From Lachnospiraceae bacterium UBA1766 (GTDB lineage Bacteria > Bacillota > Clostridia > Lachnospirales > Lachnospiraceae): DNA of 64,000 nucleotides. Of this stretch, positions 19,370-28,537 are shown piece after piece. How positions within the stretch are numbered: position 1 is the stretch's first letter; each line of letters opens with the position of its first letter. Location: positions 23,387-87,386 of the forward strand of contig DCGY01000049.1 in assembly GCA_002314715.1 (NCBI GenBank), read 5' to 3'. A model generated the notes under the pieces. It saw nothing but the letters and a program-made list of their open reading frames with translations, had not been told where the DNA came from and did no database searches. A program made the position numbers and the translations under genes.

Positions 19370-20638
19370 TTATTCACCTTCCTTAATCAAAGTTTTTCCG
19401 CTTGGAAGATAATTGTTTTCGAAATCAGAAGCGGTCGTTTTACCGAAGATTACAGAGTTCTTTCCAACGGTAATACCATCCGGGATAACGGATTTCTCAC
19501 CAACGGTCACAATACCCTGATTGTAAATATGAGGAGCGGTCTCGTTTGCTGCTTCTTCTCCGATACCCAGTCTGACATTGTTTCCGATGGAAACATTTTC
19601 AGCTACAATTGCTTTATTTAACTCACAATTTTCACCAATCTGTGTCTCATTCATAATGATAGAATCACGAATCACGGTTCCCTTGCCAATGGTAATACCA
19701 CAGCCGATTACGGAATTGTAAACCTTACCGTAAACCTCGGTACCTTCACCGATAATGCTACGCTCTACCACGCTGTCCTCTACAATATACTGAGGCGGCT
19801 GAATCTCGCTCTTGGTGTAAACCTTCCAGTATTCCTCATACAGGTTGAATTCGGGAACAATATCAATCAACTCCATGTTTGCTTCCCAATAAGAGCTGAG
19901 GGTTCCTACATCCTTCCAGTATCCTGTAAACTCGTATGCATACAGAGGCGATCCGTTGTCACGGCAATAAGGAATAACATGCTTACCGAAATCCAAAGCA
20001 GGCTGATCTGCATTTGCGATAAGTGCTTCCTTTAAGGTCTTCCAGTTAAAGATATAAATACCCATACTTGCAAGATTGCTTCGAGGCACCGCAGGCTTCT
20101 CTTCGAAGTCGGTGATGCGCTTATTTTCGTCGGTAATCATAATACCGAAACGGCTTGCTTCCTCCATAGGAACAGGCATAACGGCGATGGTAACATCTGC
20201 TCCGTTGGCCTTATGGAAATCCAGCATAACCTCATAATCCATCTTGTAAATATGATCTCCGGAAAGAATCAATACATACTCGGGATTATAGCTTTCCATG
20301 TACTCTAAGTTCTGATAAATTGCGTTTGCGGTACCGGTGTACCATTCACTGTTTGCACTCTTCTCATAAGGAGGCAAAACAGCCACACCACCGATGTTTC
20401 TGTCCAAATCCCACGGAATACCAATTCCGATATGAGTGTTCAGACGTAAGGGCTGATACTGGGTCAAAACACCAACCGTATCAACACCTGAGTTAATGCA
20501 GTTCGACAAGGGGAAATCAATAATACGATATTTTCCACCGAATGCAACGGCAGGTTTTGCTACCTTGGAGGTCAAAACACCAAGACGGCTACCCTGTCCA
20601 CCAGCCAATAACATGGCTATCATTTCTTTCTTTATCAT
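19370..20638 (-). CDS. glgC: Glucose-1-phosphate adenylyltransferase GlgC
   Basis: Catalytic subunit making ADP-glucose from ATP and glucose 1-phosphate, the committed step of glycogen synthesis. 422 residues, family length. Visible motifs are LLAGGQGSRLGVLT (residues 11-24), FGGKYRIIDFPLSNCINSG, GTANAIYQNL, LSGDHIYKMDY, FEEKP and FTGYWKDVGT, with C-terminal hexapeptide repeats. It is the first gene of the glgCD operon, with a -10 element about 43 bases before the ATG. Secure. Confidence 0.97.
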   Translation of the reverse strand: MIKKEMIAMLLAGGQGSRLGVLTSKVAKPAVAFGGKYRIIDFPLSNCINSGVDTVGVLTQYQPLRLNTHIGIGIPWDLDRNIGGVAVLPPYEKSANSEWYTGTANAIYQNLEYMESYNPEYVLILSGDHIYKMDYEVMLDFHKANGADVTIAVMPVPMEEASRFGIMITDENKRITDFEEKPAVPRSNLASMGIYIFNWKTLKEALIANADQPALDFGKHVIPYCRDNGSPLYAYEFTGYWKDVGTLSSYWEANMELIDIVPEFNLYEEYWKVYTKSEIQPPQYIVEDSVVERSIIGEGTEVYGKVYNSVIGCGITIGKGTVIRDSIIMNETQIGENCELNKAIVAENVSIGNNVRLGIGEEAANETAPHIYNQGIVTVGEKSVIPDGITVGKNSVIFGKTTASDFENNYLPSGKTLIKEGE

Positions 20639-20680
20639 CTCATCACCTCAAATCTCGCTTTTCCCTTTACGGTAATTTAG

Positions 20681-20710
20681 ATTATAGCACAATCGCTGCA
20701 TAAAGTATAT
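20681..20710 (-). promoter_or_regulatory. glgCD promoter
   Basis: On the minus strand a perfect TATAAT (20681-20686) in GCTATAATCT lies about 43 bases before glgC. The matching -35 region (around 20704-20710, ATACTT) is weak. Confidence 0.5.
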
Positions 20711-20963
20711 ATTTTCGCACAAGAAAATCGACATTTTCGTTAATTTTCTATAAGTTTTTTACATATTTTATGGGCATTGTGTTAATTTTTTGTCTATTTC
20801 AGTCAATTTTTTGTGATAAAAAATTCATTTCTTCCATATTATTTACAAAAGTTGAGTAAACCTTTCATTCGCAGCCCACTTTCCCTTAGGAACGCAGGCC
20901 ACTTCGCAGCTATGTTCCTAATATCGGTTTCTTATTCGGAATATGCGCAATCCTATAAATCAA

Positions 20964-20992
20964 TTGTATTTTTTGACCGATATGATTATAAT
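20964..20992 (+). promoter_or_regulatory. murC promoter
   Basis: TTGTAT (20964-20969), a 17-base spacer and a perfect TATAAT (20987-20992), about 50 bases before the murC start. Confidence 0.75.
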
Positions 20993-21042
20993 AGTAAGGA
21001 ATGATTTCATCGTTCGCAAATCCAAGAAAAGGAAGTTGAATT

Positions 21043-22422
21043 ATGTACACACTCAATTTTCAAACACCATGTTCTTTGTATTTCGTCGGCATCGGCGGAG
21101 TAAGTATGAGTGGCCTGGCAGAGCTTCTGGCCACAGAAGGCTTTACCGTTTCCGGCTCCGACCGCGCCAGAAGTAAAATCTGTGCAACCATGGAGGAAAA
21201 GGGAATCCACATCTTCTACGGACAGCGCTATGAGAATATTACATCGGATATCGACTGTGCGGTGCTAACCTCAGCCATCAGCAAGGATAATCCGGAATAC
21301 AAAGCACTTATCGATAAACAAATCCCCATTCTCTCCCGCGGAGAACTGATGGGACAGGTCATGAAGAACTACGGAATCCCGGTTGGCGTAAGCGGTACCC
21401 ACGGTAAGACCACAACCACCTCCATGATCAGTGAAATCTTGTTGAAGGCGGATTTGGATCCCACCTTATTTGTAGGCGGCATGTTGAAGAGCATTGACGG
21501 AAACCTGCGTATCGGTCACAGCCAGTACTTCGTAACCGAGGCTTGCGAATACACCAACAGCTTCTTAAGCTTTTTCCCGAAAATCGGTATTATCTTAAAC
21601 ATAGAAGAAGATCATTTGGACTTCTTTAAGGATTTGGCAGATATCCGCGCCTCCTTCCGGAAGTTTGCGCAACTTCTTCCCAAGGATGGTTGTCTCATCA
21701 TCAACGACACCATTGACAATCTTTCCGAGATTACAGACGGACTGGAGTGCAGGATTGTTACCTTCTCAAACAGCAGCTGCGGCAACTATCATCCGCAGGA
21801 GATTCACTTTGATGCACTGGGCCATCCCTGTTTTACCCTAAAGGACCGAAACGGCAAGGAACACGAGATATCCTTAAAGATTCCCGGTCTTCACAATGTA
21901 TCCAATGCCTGTGCGGCTTTTGCTCTGGCGGATGTATTGGAGTTGGATATGGATGCCTGTACCGAAGTACTCTCCCAGTTTACCGGTGCCGACAGACGCT
22001 TCCAGTTTAAGGGTACCATCGGCGGGGTAAACGTAATCGACGATTATGCACACCATCCCACCGAAATTGCCGCCACCCTGACTGCAGCCAAGAGCATGCC
22101 CCACAACACCTTATGGTGCGTGTTCCAGCCTCACACCTTCACCCGTACCAAGGCGTTTATGAAGGATTTCGCCAAGAGTCTTTCCATCGCCGACCGGGTC
22201 ATCCTGGCCAGCATTTATCCGGCAAGAGAGACCGACAACCTGGGAATCAGCTCCGGTACATTGCAGCAGGAAATCCTGGCTTTGGGCCATTCCTGCGAAT
22301 ACTTTGAAACTTTTGATGAGATTGAAAATTTTCTTTTAAAAAATTGCATAAACGGTGATATGTTGATAACTATGGGGGCAGGAGATGTCCATAAAATCGG
22401 CGAAAATTTGTTAGGAAATTAA
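21043..22422 (+). CDS. murC: UDP-N-acetylmuramate--L-alanine ligase
   Basis: Cytoplasmic Mur ligase adding L-Ala to UDP-MurNAc, the first amino acid step of peptidoglycan synthesis. 459 residues, family length. The N-terminal Rossmann motif GIGGVSMSG is at 16-24 and the ATP loop GTHGKTTTT at 118-126; NIEEDHLDFF, the NACAAFALA segment and DDYAHHPTEI are the usual MurC marks. AAGGAAG precedes the ATG. It is transcribed alone from its own promoter and followed by a terminator that itself contains DnaA-box-like sequences. Confidence 0.97.
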   Translation: MYTLNFQTPCSLYFVGIGGVSMSGLAELLATEGFTVSGSDRARSKICATMEEKGIHIFYGQRYENITSDIDCAVLTSAISKDNPEYKALIDKQIPILSRGELMGQVMKNYGIPVGVSGTHGKTTTTSMISEILLKADLDPTLFVGGMLKSIDGNLRIGHSQYFVTEACEYTNSFLSFFPKIGIILNIEEDHLDFFKDLADIRASFRKFAQLLPKDGCLIINDTIDNLSEITDGLECRIVTFSNSSCGNYHPQEIHFDALGHPCFTLKDRNGKEHEISLKIPGLHNVSNACAAFALADVLELDMDACTEVLSQFTGADRRFQFKGTIGGVNVIDDYAHHPTEIAATLTAAKSMPHNTLWCVFQPHTFTRTKAFMKDFAKSLSIADRVILASIYPARETDNLGISSGTLQQEILALGHSCEYFETFDEIENFLLKNCINGDMLITMGAGDVHKIGENLLGN

Positions 22423-22606
22423 TTATCCACAATATCCACATGCTTCAGAGGATTTTTCCTCAAAAAAGCATGTGGATATTTTTCTTTTTTCCTGTGGATA
22501 ACTTTGCCTTTTTCTTCTCCTTTTCTCCACCTTGAAAAATATGGTTTTTTCGTCAGCCCTCATACTTCCCTTTCCTCTTTTTTCCACAATATCCACAATA
22601 TCCACA
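22423..22606. repeat. Cluster of seven DnaA-box-like 9-mers
   Basis: Seven 9-mers match or nearly match the DnaA box TTATCCACA. Plus-strand copies: TTATCCACA at 22423-22431 (perfect), ATATCCACA at 22432-22440, TTTTCCACA at 22580-22588, ATATCCACA at 22589-22597 and at 22598-22606. Minus-strand copies: 22471-22479 (ATATCCACA) and 22493-22501 (perfect). Boxes abut head to tail in groups of two and three. Two of them form the arms of the murC terminator, which explains part of the symmetry, but not the others. The cluster sits just upstream of the primosome gene promoter, so DnaA control of that operon is a natural reading (inference). Confidence 0.7.
22432..22490 (+). terminator. murC terminator
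   Basis: ATATCCACATGCT pairs with AGCATGTGGATAT (13 bp), with further pairing inside (AGAGG/CCTC), followed by TTTTTCTTTTTT. It lies ten bases after the murC stop. Confidence 0.85.
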
Positions 22607-22673
22607 AAGTCCGAAAAAGCCCGTATTTACGGCACTTTCGGGAATTTTGACTATTCCTTTTTTTGAAAGCTTA

Positions 22674-22682
22674 TGCTATACT
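22674..22682 (+). promoter_or_regulatory. Extended -10 promoter of the primosome operon
   Basis: TGCTATACT forms an extended -10 element (TG-n-TATACT) 42 bases before the ATG at 22725 and 68 bases after the last DnaA-box-like 9-mer. The -35 region is poor. Confidence 0.55.
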
Positions 22683-22724
22683 TCAAAATGCTTAAGGAAT
22701 GAATTGTCGAGGGGTTTTGTCGAA

Positions 22725-23789
22725 ATGGGAATGTTGAAGATTACAAATGACGGATATGTAGATGCGACGGTGATTTCAAATCGTTTCATCGATGAATATA
22801 TGAAGGACGCAAACGATGCCCAGTTAAAGGTTTATTTATACCTGATTCGTATGATTCATGCGAACCAGGCTTTTGGTGTGTCTGATATTGCGGACAAGTT
22901 TAATCACACAGAGAAGGACGTTATGCGCTCTTTGAAGTACTGGGAGAAGCAAAAGCTTCTTTCGTTGGAGTACGACGAGGACAAGAATCTGTCCGGAATC
23001 CGTATGCACGATCTTCATGACTCCGATGTGCCTTCGGTTCAGCCCGTTGCCCCGGTAGTTTCCATCACCCAGACGGCAACTACTGCTGTTACGAACGGCG
23101 AAACACCCGAAGAGAGTAATCCTTTCGCCAAACCTACTTTTTCACTGGATCAGGTAAAGGCTTTCAAGGAGCAGGAAAAGAACAAGCAGCTTGTATTTAT
23201 TGTAGAAGCTTACATCGGAAAGCCCTTGACTCCTTCCGAAATGAAATCCATTATTTTCTATTCCGATACTCTGCAGTTTTCGGATGATCTGATTGATTAT
23301 CTGATTCAGTACTGCATCGATCGGGACAAGAAGGACTTTAAATATATTGATAAAGTAGCCATCTCCTGGGCAGAGGAGGGCATCACCACTCCCAAACAGG
23401 CTCAGAGATTTTCTACCAAATATGATAAAAATGTGTACGCCATCATGAACGAACTTGGCAAGAGTGGTTCTCCCACCGCCAAGGAGATGGAATTCATCAA
23501 CCGATGGACCAAGGAATACGGATTTACTACCGACATTATCTTTGAAGCCTGCGAACGCACCGTAATGGCTACCGATAAGCATCGCTTCGAATATGCAGAA
23601 GGAATTCTCGGCAGCTGGAAGAATCAGAATGTACATCACAAGGCAGACATTCGCAAAATTGACGAAAACTTCCAGAAGCGCAAGCCTGCCATAAATGTAA
23701 AACCGATTCCCACCGGCAATAAATTCAATCAGTTTACACAGAACACTTATGACTTTGAAGCATTGGAAAGAAAACTTTTAAGTAACTAG
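22725..23789 (+). CDS. DnaD-domain primosome / replication initiation protein
   Basis: A 354-residue protein of the DnaB/DnaD primosomal family of low-GC Gram-positives, which remodel DNA at origins and help load the replicative helicase. An N-terminal winged-helix part (about 20-90: LKVYLYLIRMIHANQAFGVSDIADKFNH) is followed by a Pro/Thr-rich linker and two DnaD-type helical domains; the second carries the family segment EYAEGILGSWKNQNVH near 290-305. The frame is open upstream to 22647, but the ATG at 22725 is preceded by GAGGGG ten bases away and follows the promoter. It is directly followed by the helicase loader gene, as in many Firmicutes. Confidence 0.87.
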   Translation: MGMLKITNDGYVDATVISNRFIDEYMKDANDAQLKVYLYLIRMIHANQAFGVSDIADKFNHTEKDVMRSLKYWEKQKLLSLEYDEDKNLSGIRMHDLHDSDVPSVQPVAPVVSITQTATTAVTNGETPEESNPFAKPTFSLDQVKAFKEQEKNKQLVFIVEAYIGKPLTPSEMKSIIFYSDTLQFSDDLIDYLIQYCIDRDKKDFKYIDKVAISWAEEGITTPKQAQRFSTKYDKNVYAIMNELGKSGSPTAKEMEFINRWTKEYGFTTDIIFEACERTVMATDKHRFEYAEGILGSWKNQNVHHKADIRKIDENFQKRKPAINVKPIPTGNKFNQFTQNTYDFEALERKLLSN

Positions 23790-23806
23790 CCCCGAAAGGA
23801 ATCCCC

Positions 23807-24778
23807 ATGGCACTTAGCAATTCACAGTATGAATCGATTATCCGCACATATGAGCGCACCCGGGACGAAAACCATCAAATCTACGAGGAGCATGTAAAGG
23901 AAGCTTATGAGAAGCTTCCGGAGCTTGCCAAACTGGATGAAGAACGTGGTCGCTTAATGGAATCCCGCCTTTCTGCCCTTTTTGGCGAAAAATCAGAACA
24001 CACAGATCACATCATGACCCTGGAGGAAATTGCCTTAAAGCGAAAAATGATTCTTACCGCAGCCGGCTATCCCATGGATTATCTGTCTCCCGTCTATACC
24101 TGCCCGGATTGTCAGGACACCGGATACATTACGGATTCGGAGGGCATTAAGAGCAAATGTCACTGCTTCCGCAAGCAGGAAATGGCCATCCTCTACGAAC
24201 AGTCCAACATCCAGGATTTTATTGAGCAAAATAATTTTTCCACTTTATCCTATGAATACTGTGAGGGCGAGGATCTGGAACGTCTTCGCGGTGCGGTAAA
24301 AATCAGTCTGGATTTCGTGAAGAGTTTCCAAAACGATTACCGAAACATCATATTTTTCGGCACAGTGGGCACCGGTAAGAGTTTCCTCTCCGGATGTATC
24401 GCCCGAGAGCTTCTGAACATGGGTCATTCCGTTATATATTTCAGCGCAATCAATTTGTTTGACACCTTAGCGCGCTATTCTTTTGATGCAAAAGCAAAAG
24501 AAACTCTTTACAATTTCTATAAAGACTTATACAATTATGACTTGGTAATCATTGACGACCTGGGAACAGAGGTCACAAACAGCTTTGTAACCTCCCAGTT
24601 ATTCTCCTGTCTGAATGAAAGGCATCTGAATAAAAAGGCCACGATTATTTCCACCAACCTGAATCTGTCGGAGATTCGCGACCGCTATTCCGACCGCGTC
24701 TTTTCCCGACTGACCAGCAGTTACGAGTTCTGTAAGCTGTCCGGTCCCGATGTCAGGATGATTAAAAAAGTAAATTAA
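23807..24778 (+). CDS. DnaI/DnaC-type helicase loader ATPase
   Basis: AAA+ ATPase expected to load the replicative helicase during initiation. 323 residues. The N-terminal half is helical and carries a zinc-binding CPDC...KCHC set (C99, C102, C118, C120), as in DnaI-like loaders. The ATPase domain shows Walker A GTVGTGKS (185-192), Walker B LVIIDD (246-251), ISTNL (sensor 1) and DRVFSRL. It lies 17 bases after the DnaD-domain gene. A transposition helper (IstB) shares this ATPase fold, but the zinc motif and neighbour favour a loader. Confidence 0.9.
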   Translation: MALSNSQYESIIRTYERTRDENHQIYEEHVKEAYEKLPELAKLDEERGRLMESRLSALFGEKSEHTDHIMTLEEIALKRKMILTAAGYPMDYLSPVYTCPDCQDTGYITDSEGIKSKCHCFRKQEMAILYEQSNIQDFIEQNNFSTLSYEYCEGEDLERLRGAVKISLDFVKSFQNDYRNIIFFGTVGTGKSFLSGCIARELLNMGHSVIYFSAINLFDTLARYSFDAKAKETLYNFYKDLYNYDLVIIDDLGTEVTNSFVTSQLFSCLNERHLNKKATIISTNLNLSEIRDRYSDRVFSRLTSSYEFCKLSGPDVRMIKKVN

Positions 24779-24798
24779 AGAAAGTGAGATTTGAACGA

Positions 24799-25983
24799 AT
24801 GGGCAATCGCGAAGAAAAACGAAATTTGGAAACCATCCCGGTAGGCTCTTTAGGCATCATCTCTTTGGACGGATGTAAGTCTTTGGGCGAGAAGGTAGAC
24901 AAGTATCTGGTAAAATGGCGCGAGGAACGTGAAAGTGAACACAAGGATTCTCTTGCATTTTCCGGCTACCAGCGTGACTCCTACTTATTAAATACAAAAG
25001 TTCCCCGCTTTGGCTCCGGTGAGGCAAAGGGCATGATTCTGGAATCTGTCAGAGGTGATGATTTGTACATCCTGGTAGATGTATTAAACTACTCTATGAC
25101 CTATTCCTTATGCGGACACGAAAATCATATGTCTCCCGATGATCACTATCAGGATTTAAAGCGTGTCATCGCAGCAGTCGGCGGTAAGGCAAGAAGAATC
25201 ACCGTCATTATGCCTTTCCTTTATGAAAGCCGTCAGCACAAACGTACCGCCAGAGAATCTCTTGACTGTGCATTGGCGCTGCAGGAACTGGTAAGCATGG
25301 GTGTGGATAATATTATCACCTTCGATGCGCACGATCCTCGTGTACAGAATGCAATTCCTCTTCACGGCTTTGAAACCGTACAGCCCGCTTATCAGTTTAT
25401 CAAGGGTCTTCTTCGCAACGTGAAGGACTTAAAGATTGACAATGAAAATATGATGGTAATCAGCCCCGATGAAGGCGGTATGAAGCGTGCCATCTATATC
25501 GCAAACGTGCTTGGTTTGGACATGGGTATGTTCTACAAGAGACGTGATTACACCCGCATCGTAAACGGCAGAAACCCCATCGTGGCACACGAGTTTTTGG
25601 GTACCAGCGTAGAGGGCAAGGATATGATTATCATCGATGATATGATTTCTTCCGGCGAAAGCGTTTTGGAAGTAGCCGCTGCCTTAAAGGAACGCAAGGC
25701 CAACAAGATTTTCGTTTTCTCTACCTTCGGTTTGTTTACCAACGGTTTGGAGAAATTTGATGCAGCTTACGAGCAGGGAATCATCGATCGGGTACTTACC
25801 ACCAACCTGATTTACCAGACTCCCGAATTACTCAAGCGCGAGTGGTATATCAATTGTGACATGAGCAAATACATCGCTTACTTGATTGATACTCTAAACC
25901 ATGATTCTTCCATCAGCGATTTATTAAATCCCAGCGAAAGAATCCAGAATATTGTATGCAAGTATAAAAACGGCGAATTATAA
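24799..25983 (+). CDS. prs: Ribose-phosphate pyrophosphokinase, long variant
   Basis: Makes PRPP from ATP and ribose 5-phosphate for nucleotide, His and Trp synthesis. At about 394 residues it is longer than the usual 310-330 because of an N-terminal extension and insertions. Family marks are the catalytic flexible loop KRRDYTR, FDAHDP, SPDEGGMKRA and the PRPP-binding loop IIIDDMISSGES (the usual Thr-Gly-Gly-Thr is changed to SSGES). I prefer the ATG at 24799 over the GTG at 24784. It closes the primosome operon ahead of a strong terminator. Such variants occur beside standard Prs enzymes, so it may be a second copy (inference). Confidence 0.9.
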   Translation: MGNREEKRNLETIPVGSLGIISLDGCKSLGEKVDKYLVKWREERESEHKDSLAFSGYQRDSYLLNTKVPRFGSGEAKGMILESVRGDDLYILVDVLNYSMTYSLCGHENHMSPDDHYQDLKRVIAAVGGKARRITVIMPFLYESRQHKRTARESLDCALALQELVSMGVDNIITFDAHDPRVQNAIPLHGFETVQPAYQFIKGLLRNVKDLKIDNENMMVISPDEGGMKRAIYIANVLGLDMGMFYKRRDYTRIVNGRNPIVAHEFLGTSVEGKDMIIIDDMISSGESVLEVAAALKERKANKIFVFSTFGLFTNGLEKFDAAYEQGIIDRVLTTNLIYQTPELLKREWYINCDMSKYIAYLIDTLNHDSSISDLLNPSERIQNIVCKYKNGEL

Positions 25984-26010
25984 TTTCGTTACTCACAACT
26001 GTTTCAAATA

Positions 26011-26055
26011 AAAGAAATCCCTCCGACAATCTCTCGGAGGGATTTCTCTTTTCTA
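26011..26055. terminator. Bidirectional terminator between prs and the chemoreceptor gene
   Basis: GAAATCCCTCCGA pairs perfectly with TCGGAGGGATTTC (13 bp, loop 7) with a T-rich tail on the plus strand and an A-rich flank (T-rich on the minus strand) before it. It serves both convergent genes. Confidence 0.9.
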
Positions 26056-26070
26056 TCTTTTCTGATGTTT

Positions 26071-28335
26071 TTAAATCTTAAATACGGAAATCTCGGACTT
26101 CAGTCCATCCATGTTATCACCAAGTGTCTGTGCGGTACCATTCAGATTTTCCACATTTTCCAACAGCTTATCCGCCATATCGCTTACGCTCTCGGCACTG
26201 CCGGCTGTATCCTCAATAATAACAGAAATCTGGCGAACCGCTTCCACTGCATTGTTTCGCTCTCTGTCGGCCCGTTCGATACCCTGGATTATACTCTGAA
26301 GGCTTTCTACCAGAACACCCATCTGCTCCTTCATCTCCTGGAATACCTGTATAGCCTGTGCTACTGCAACGCCCTGTTCTGCAACCATTGCCTCAGCCTG
26401 TTTTGCGCTCTCCACACTGTTAATGGTCTGTGCGGAAATATGTCCTACATTGATACCGATTTCTCTTGCAGCCTTCGCCGAATCATCTGCCAACTTACGA
26501 ATTTCTTCTGCTACTACCGAGAAGCCACGACCTGCAGTGCCTGCTCTGGCCGCCTCAATGGAGGCATTCAGGGACAAAAGATTGGTCTGCTTGGAAATAT
26601 CGGTAATGGTTCCTACGAAGCTGTTGATTACCTTGGAATCCTGTCTCAAGGCATGAATGCTTTCACCAACCTTATTGGTGATTTCGGTGGTTTCCTTGGC
26701 AGTCAAACCAAGATTGGTAACGATTTCCATACCCTGGTTAATACGTTCCTCTGTCTCCATAACCACCTTCTGAACCTGCTCTACCACAGCACTGATATTC
26801 TGAATTTCTCTGGACAGTTCATCGGTTTTCTCCACACATTCCTGCGCATGCATGGACTGTCTGCTCATGCCTTCGTTAATATCCGTAATGGATCGGGTAA
26901 TATTCTGGGAATATTCATCGATTACATTGGAAGCAGTTAATACGGCTTCGGAGGATTCCTCCAAGGTATCGGTAGCTTCCTTTACCTTTACTACCAGCTT
27001 CCTGGTATTCTTAACCATGTCGTTTGCGGAACCGGCCAAATCACAGAACTCATCATGTCCGGAAACCTTTACCTCGGTATTCAAATCACCCTGCGCAACC
27101 TCATCCAATTTCTTGGAGATTTGACGCATGCTTCGCAAAATACCTGCAACGATAATCAAAGAAATAATCACTACCACAAAGATTGCAATTACAATCATGA
27201 TAATGGAGAAGGTACGAATATAGCTGGCCTGTGCAGTAACGTTTGCCTCCGGAACCAATACACAAAGGGTCGCACCACTTACGTTACAGGTACTGAACAC
27301 TGCCAGATACTTCTTTCCCTGATATTTAATATTCTCTACACCGGACTCTTCTCCGCTGCTTTGAAGCTTCTCAAAATATTTCTGGCCAAGGAAAGGACTC
27401 TCTCCCTCCGGAATCACACTGCTTGCCTTGCCGGTAAGATTTTCATACACCAGTTCTCTTCCGCCCTTGGTTACGAAACCGATAATACTTCCTTCACCAA
27501 AGTCCAGATTTTTCATCAAATTCAAAATTGCATCCTGGCTTACATCCACTACTACACAGGATTTGTTGGAGTCCGTCATGATTTGGAAGGAAAGAATATA
27601 TTCATAATCCTTTTCTCCGGTAACTGTATCCAGATATTCATGGTTGTCAATCCAGTTGGTAAATGTACCGTATTGGGACGCAACAATGTTCCTATATTCC
27701 GTTAAACAACCGGAATTGTTGGTCACCGCTTTGGTGGTAAGGATTTTATTCTTTTCATCCGGAATAATATGGATATGGCTGATATAATCATTTGTACTTT
27801 GGCCCTCCATCATGGTCGTACGCAAATCTCGAAGTATATTGGCCTTTTCATAGGTATCCTCATCGTAAAAGCCCATAAAAACTTCCTTCAAGTCACGATT
27901 CGCCACATAAGAAGAACCCTTGCTCTTAATGGAATTACAGTTATCATCGATACTGGAGGTGGCCATACGGATTGCCTGCAAGGTCGCATCGGAATAGTTC
28001 TTGCCCATACCTTTGGCTGCCTTGGAATAGGATGTAAAACCGATACCCACCATAAAAATAATCGGAATCAGAAATCCGATCAGCAACTTGTTTCGAATGC
28101 TCATCATACTGGTTCGGACTTTTCCATCCTTTATGGGGGTCATGGCATCCTTGCAAATCTCGCCAAACCATTTATTAAATGACTTTATATTGGCAGCTCC
28201 CTTTTTCATCTTTTCGGAGCCAAAAAAGCCTTTGATTTTTTCACCGATTGTTTTGAAAATATTCTTTCCCGGCTTCTTCTCTTTCTTTTCCTTTGGGGCT
28301 TTGGGTGCCTTTGGTTCTTTCACCTTTTTCTCCAT
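26071..28335 (-). CDS. Methyl-accepting chemotaxis protein with Cache-like sensor
   Basis: A 754-residue transmembrane chemoreceptor. An unusual Lys/Pro-rich cytoplasmic head of about 80 residues precedes the first membrane segment (about 83-102). An extracellular Cache-type sensor domain of about 270 residues follows (it includes CVVVDVSQDAILNLMKNLDFGEGSIIGFVTKGGRELVYE), then a second membrane segment (about 375-397), a HAMP domain and a signalling domain with the conserved hairpin tip NLLSLNASIEAARAGTAGRGF, which contacts CheA and CheW. The ligand cannot be told from sequence. Its presence implies motility. GGAGG precedes the ATG. The basic head is not typical of chemoreceptors. Confidence 0.93.
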   Translation of the reverse strand: MEKKVKEPKAPKAPKEKKEKKPGKNIFKTIGEKIKGFFGSEKMKKGAANIKSFNKWFGEICKDAMTPIKDGKVRTSMMSIRNKLLIGFLIPIIFMVGIGFTSYSKAAKGMGKNYSDATLQAIRMATSSIDDNCNSIKSKGSSYVANRDLKEVFMGFYDEDTYEKANILRDLRTTMMEGQSTNDYISHIHIIPDEKNKILTTKAVTNNSGCLTEYRNIVASQYGTFTNWIDNHEYLDTVTGEKDYEYILSFQIMTDSNKSCVVVDVSQDAILNLMKNLDFGEGSIIGFVTKGGRELVYENLTGKASSVIPEGESPFLGQKYFEKLQSSGEESGVENIKYQGKKYLAVFSTCNVSGATLCVLVPEANVTAQASYIRTFSIIMIVIAIFVVVIISLIIVAGILRSMRQISKKLDEVAQGDLNTEVKVSGHDEFCDLAGSANDMVKNTRKLVVKVKEATDTLEESSEAVLTASNVIDEYSQNITRSITDINEGMSRQSMHAQECVEKTDELSREIQNISAVVEQVQKVVMETEERINQGMEIVTNLGLTAKETTEITNKVGESIHALRQDSKVINSFVGTITDISKQTNLLSLNASIEAARAGTAGRGFSVVAEEIRKLADDSAKAAREIGINVGHISAQTINSVESAKQAEAMVAEQGVAVAQAIQVFQEMKEQMGVLVESLQSIIQGIERADRERNNAVEAVRQISVIIEDTAGSAESVSDMADKLLENVENLNGTAQTLGDNMDGLKSEISVFKI

Positions 28336-28446
28336 GAAATATCCTCCGTGATTTTGTATAATATGTACATTTCCACAACTATATTATATATGAAATCCAG
28401 CAAATTTGAAAGACTTTTTCTCTAATTTATAAAATGTTAACCTTTA

Positions 28447-28477
28447 TTGTCAACCAAGTTAACATTTTGGTTGACAA
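28447..28477. promoter_or_regulatory. BirA operator of bioY
   Basis: A perfect 9-bp inverted repeat TTGTCAACC / GGTTGACAA separated by 13 bases matches the BirA box of Firmicutes (TGTWAACC...GGTTWACA type). The right half contains the -35 hexamer TTGACA of the bioY promoter, so biotin-loaded BirA would block RNA polymerase. Confidence 0.88.
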
Positions 28478-28499
28478 TTCTCTTCTTAACCCCTATACT
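28471..28499 (+). promoter_or_regulatory. bioY promoter
   Basis: Perfect TTGACA (28471-28476), 17-base spacer and TATACT (28494-28499), 38 bases before bioY. The -35 lies inside the BirA operator. Confidence 0.88.
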
Positions 28500-28537
28500 A
28501 AATCCTGAGCTCAAAAAAATATTACTGGAGAATCATT

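Larger units (their letters stand above)
20639..21042. other. Intergenic region between divergent glgC and murC
   Basis: A/T-rich 404-base spacer without a coding frame I trust. It holds the divergent promoters of glgCD and murC. I see no terminator, riboswitch or repeat in the middle. Confidence 0.7.

Noticed and set aside
22580..22606. Three tandem 9-mers that could be read as a CRISPR or minisatellite start
   Set aside because: Units are only nine bases, without spacers, and each matches the DnaA box; no cas genes nearby.
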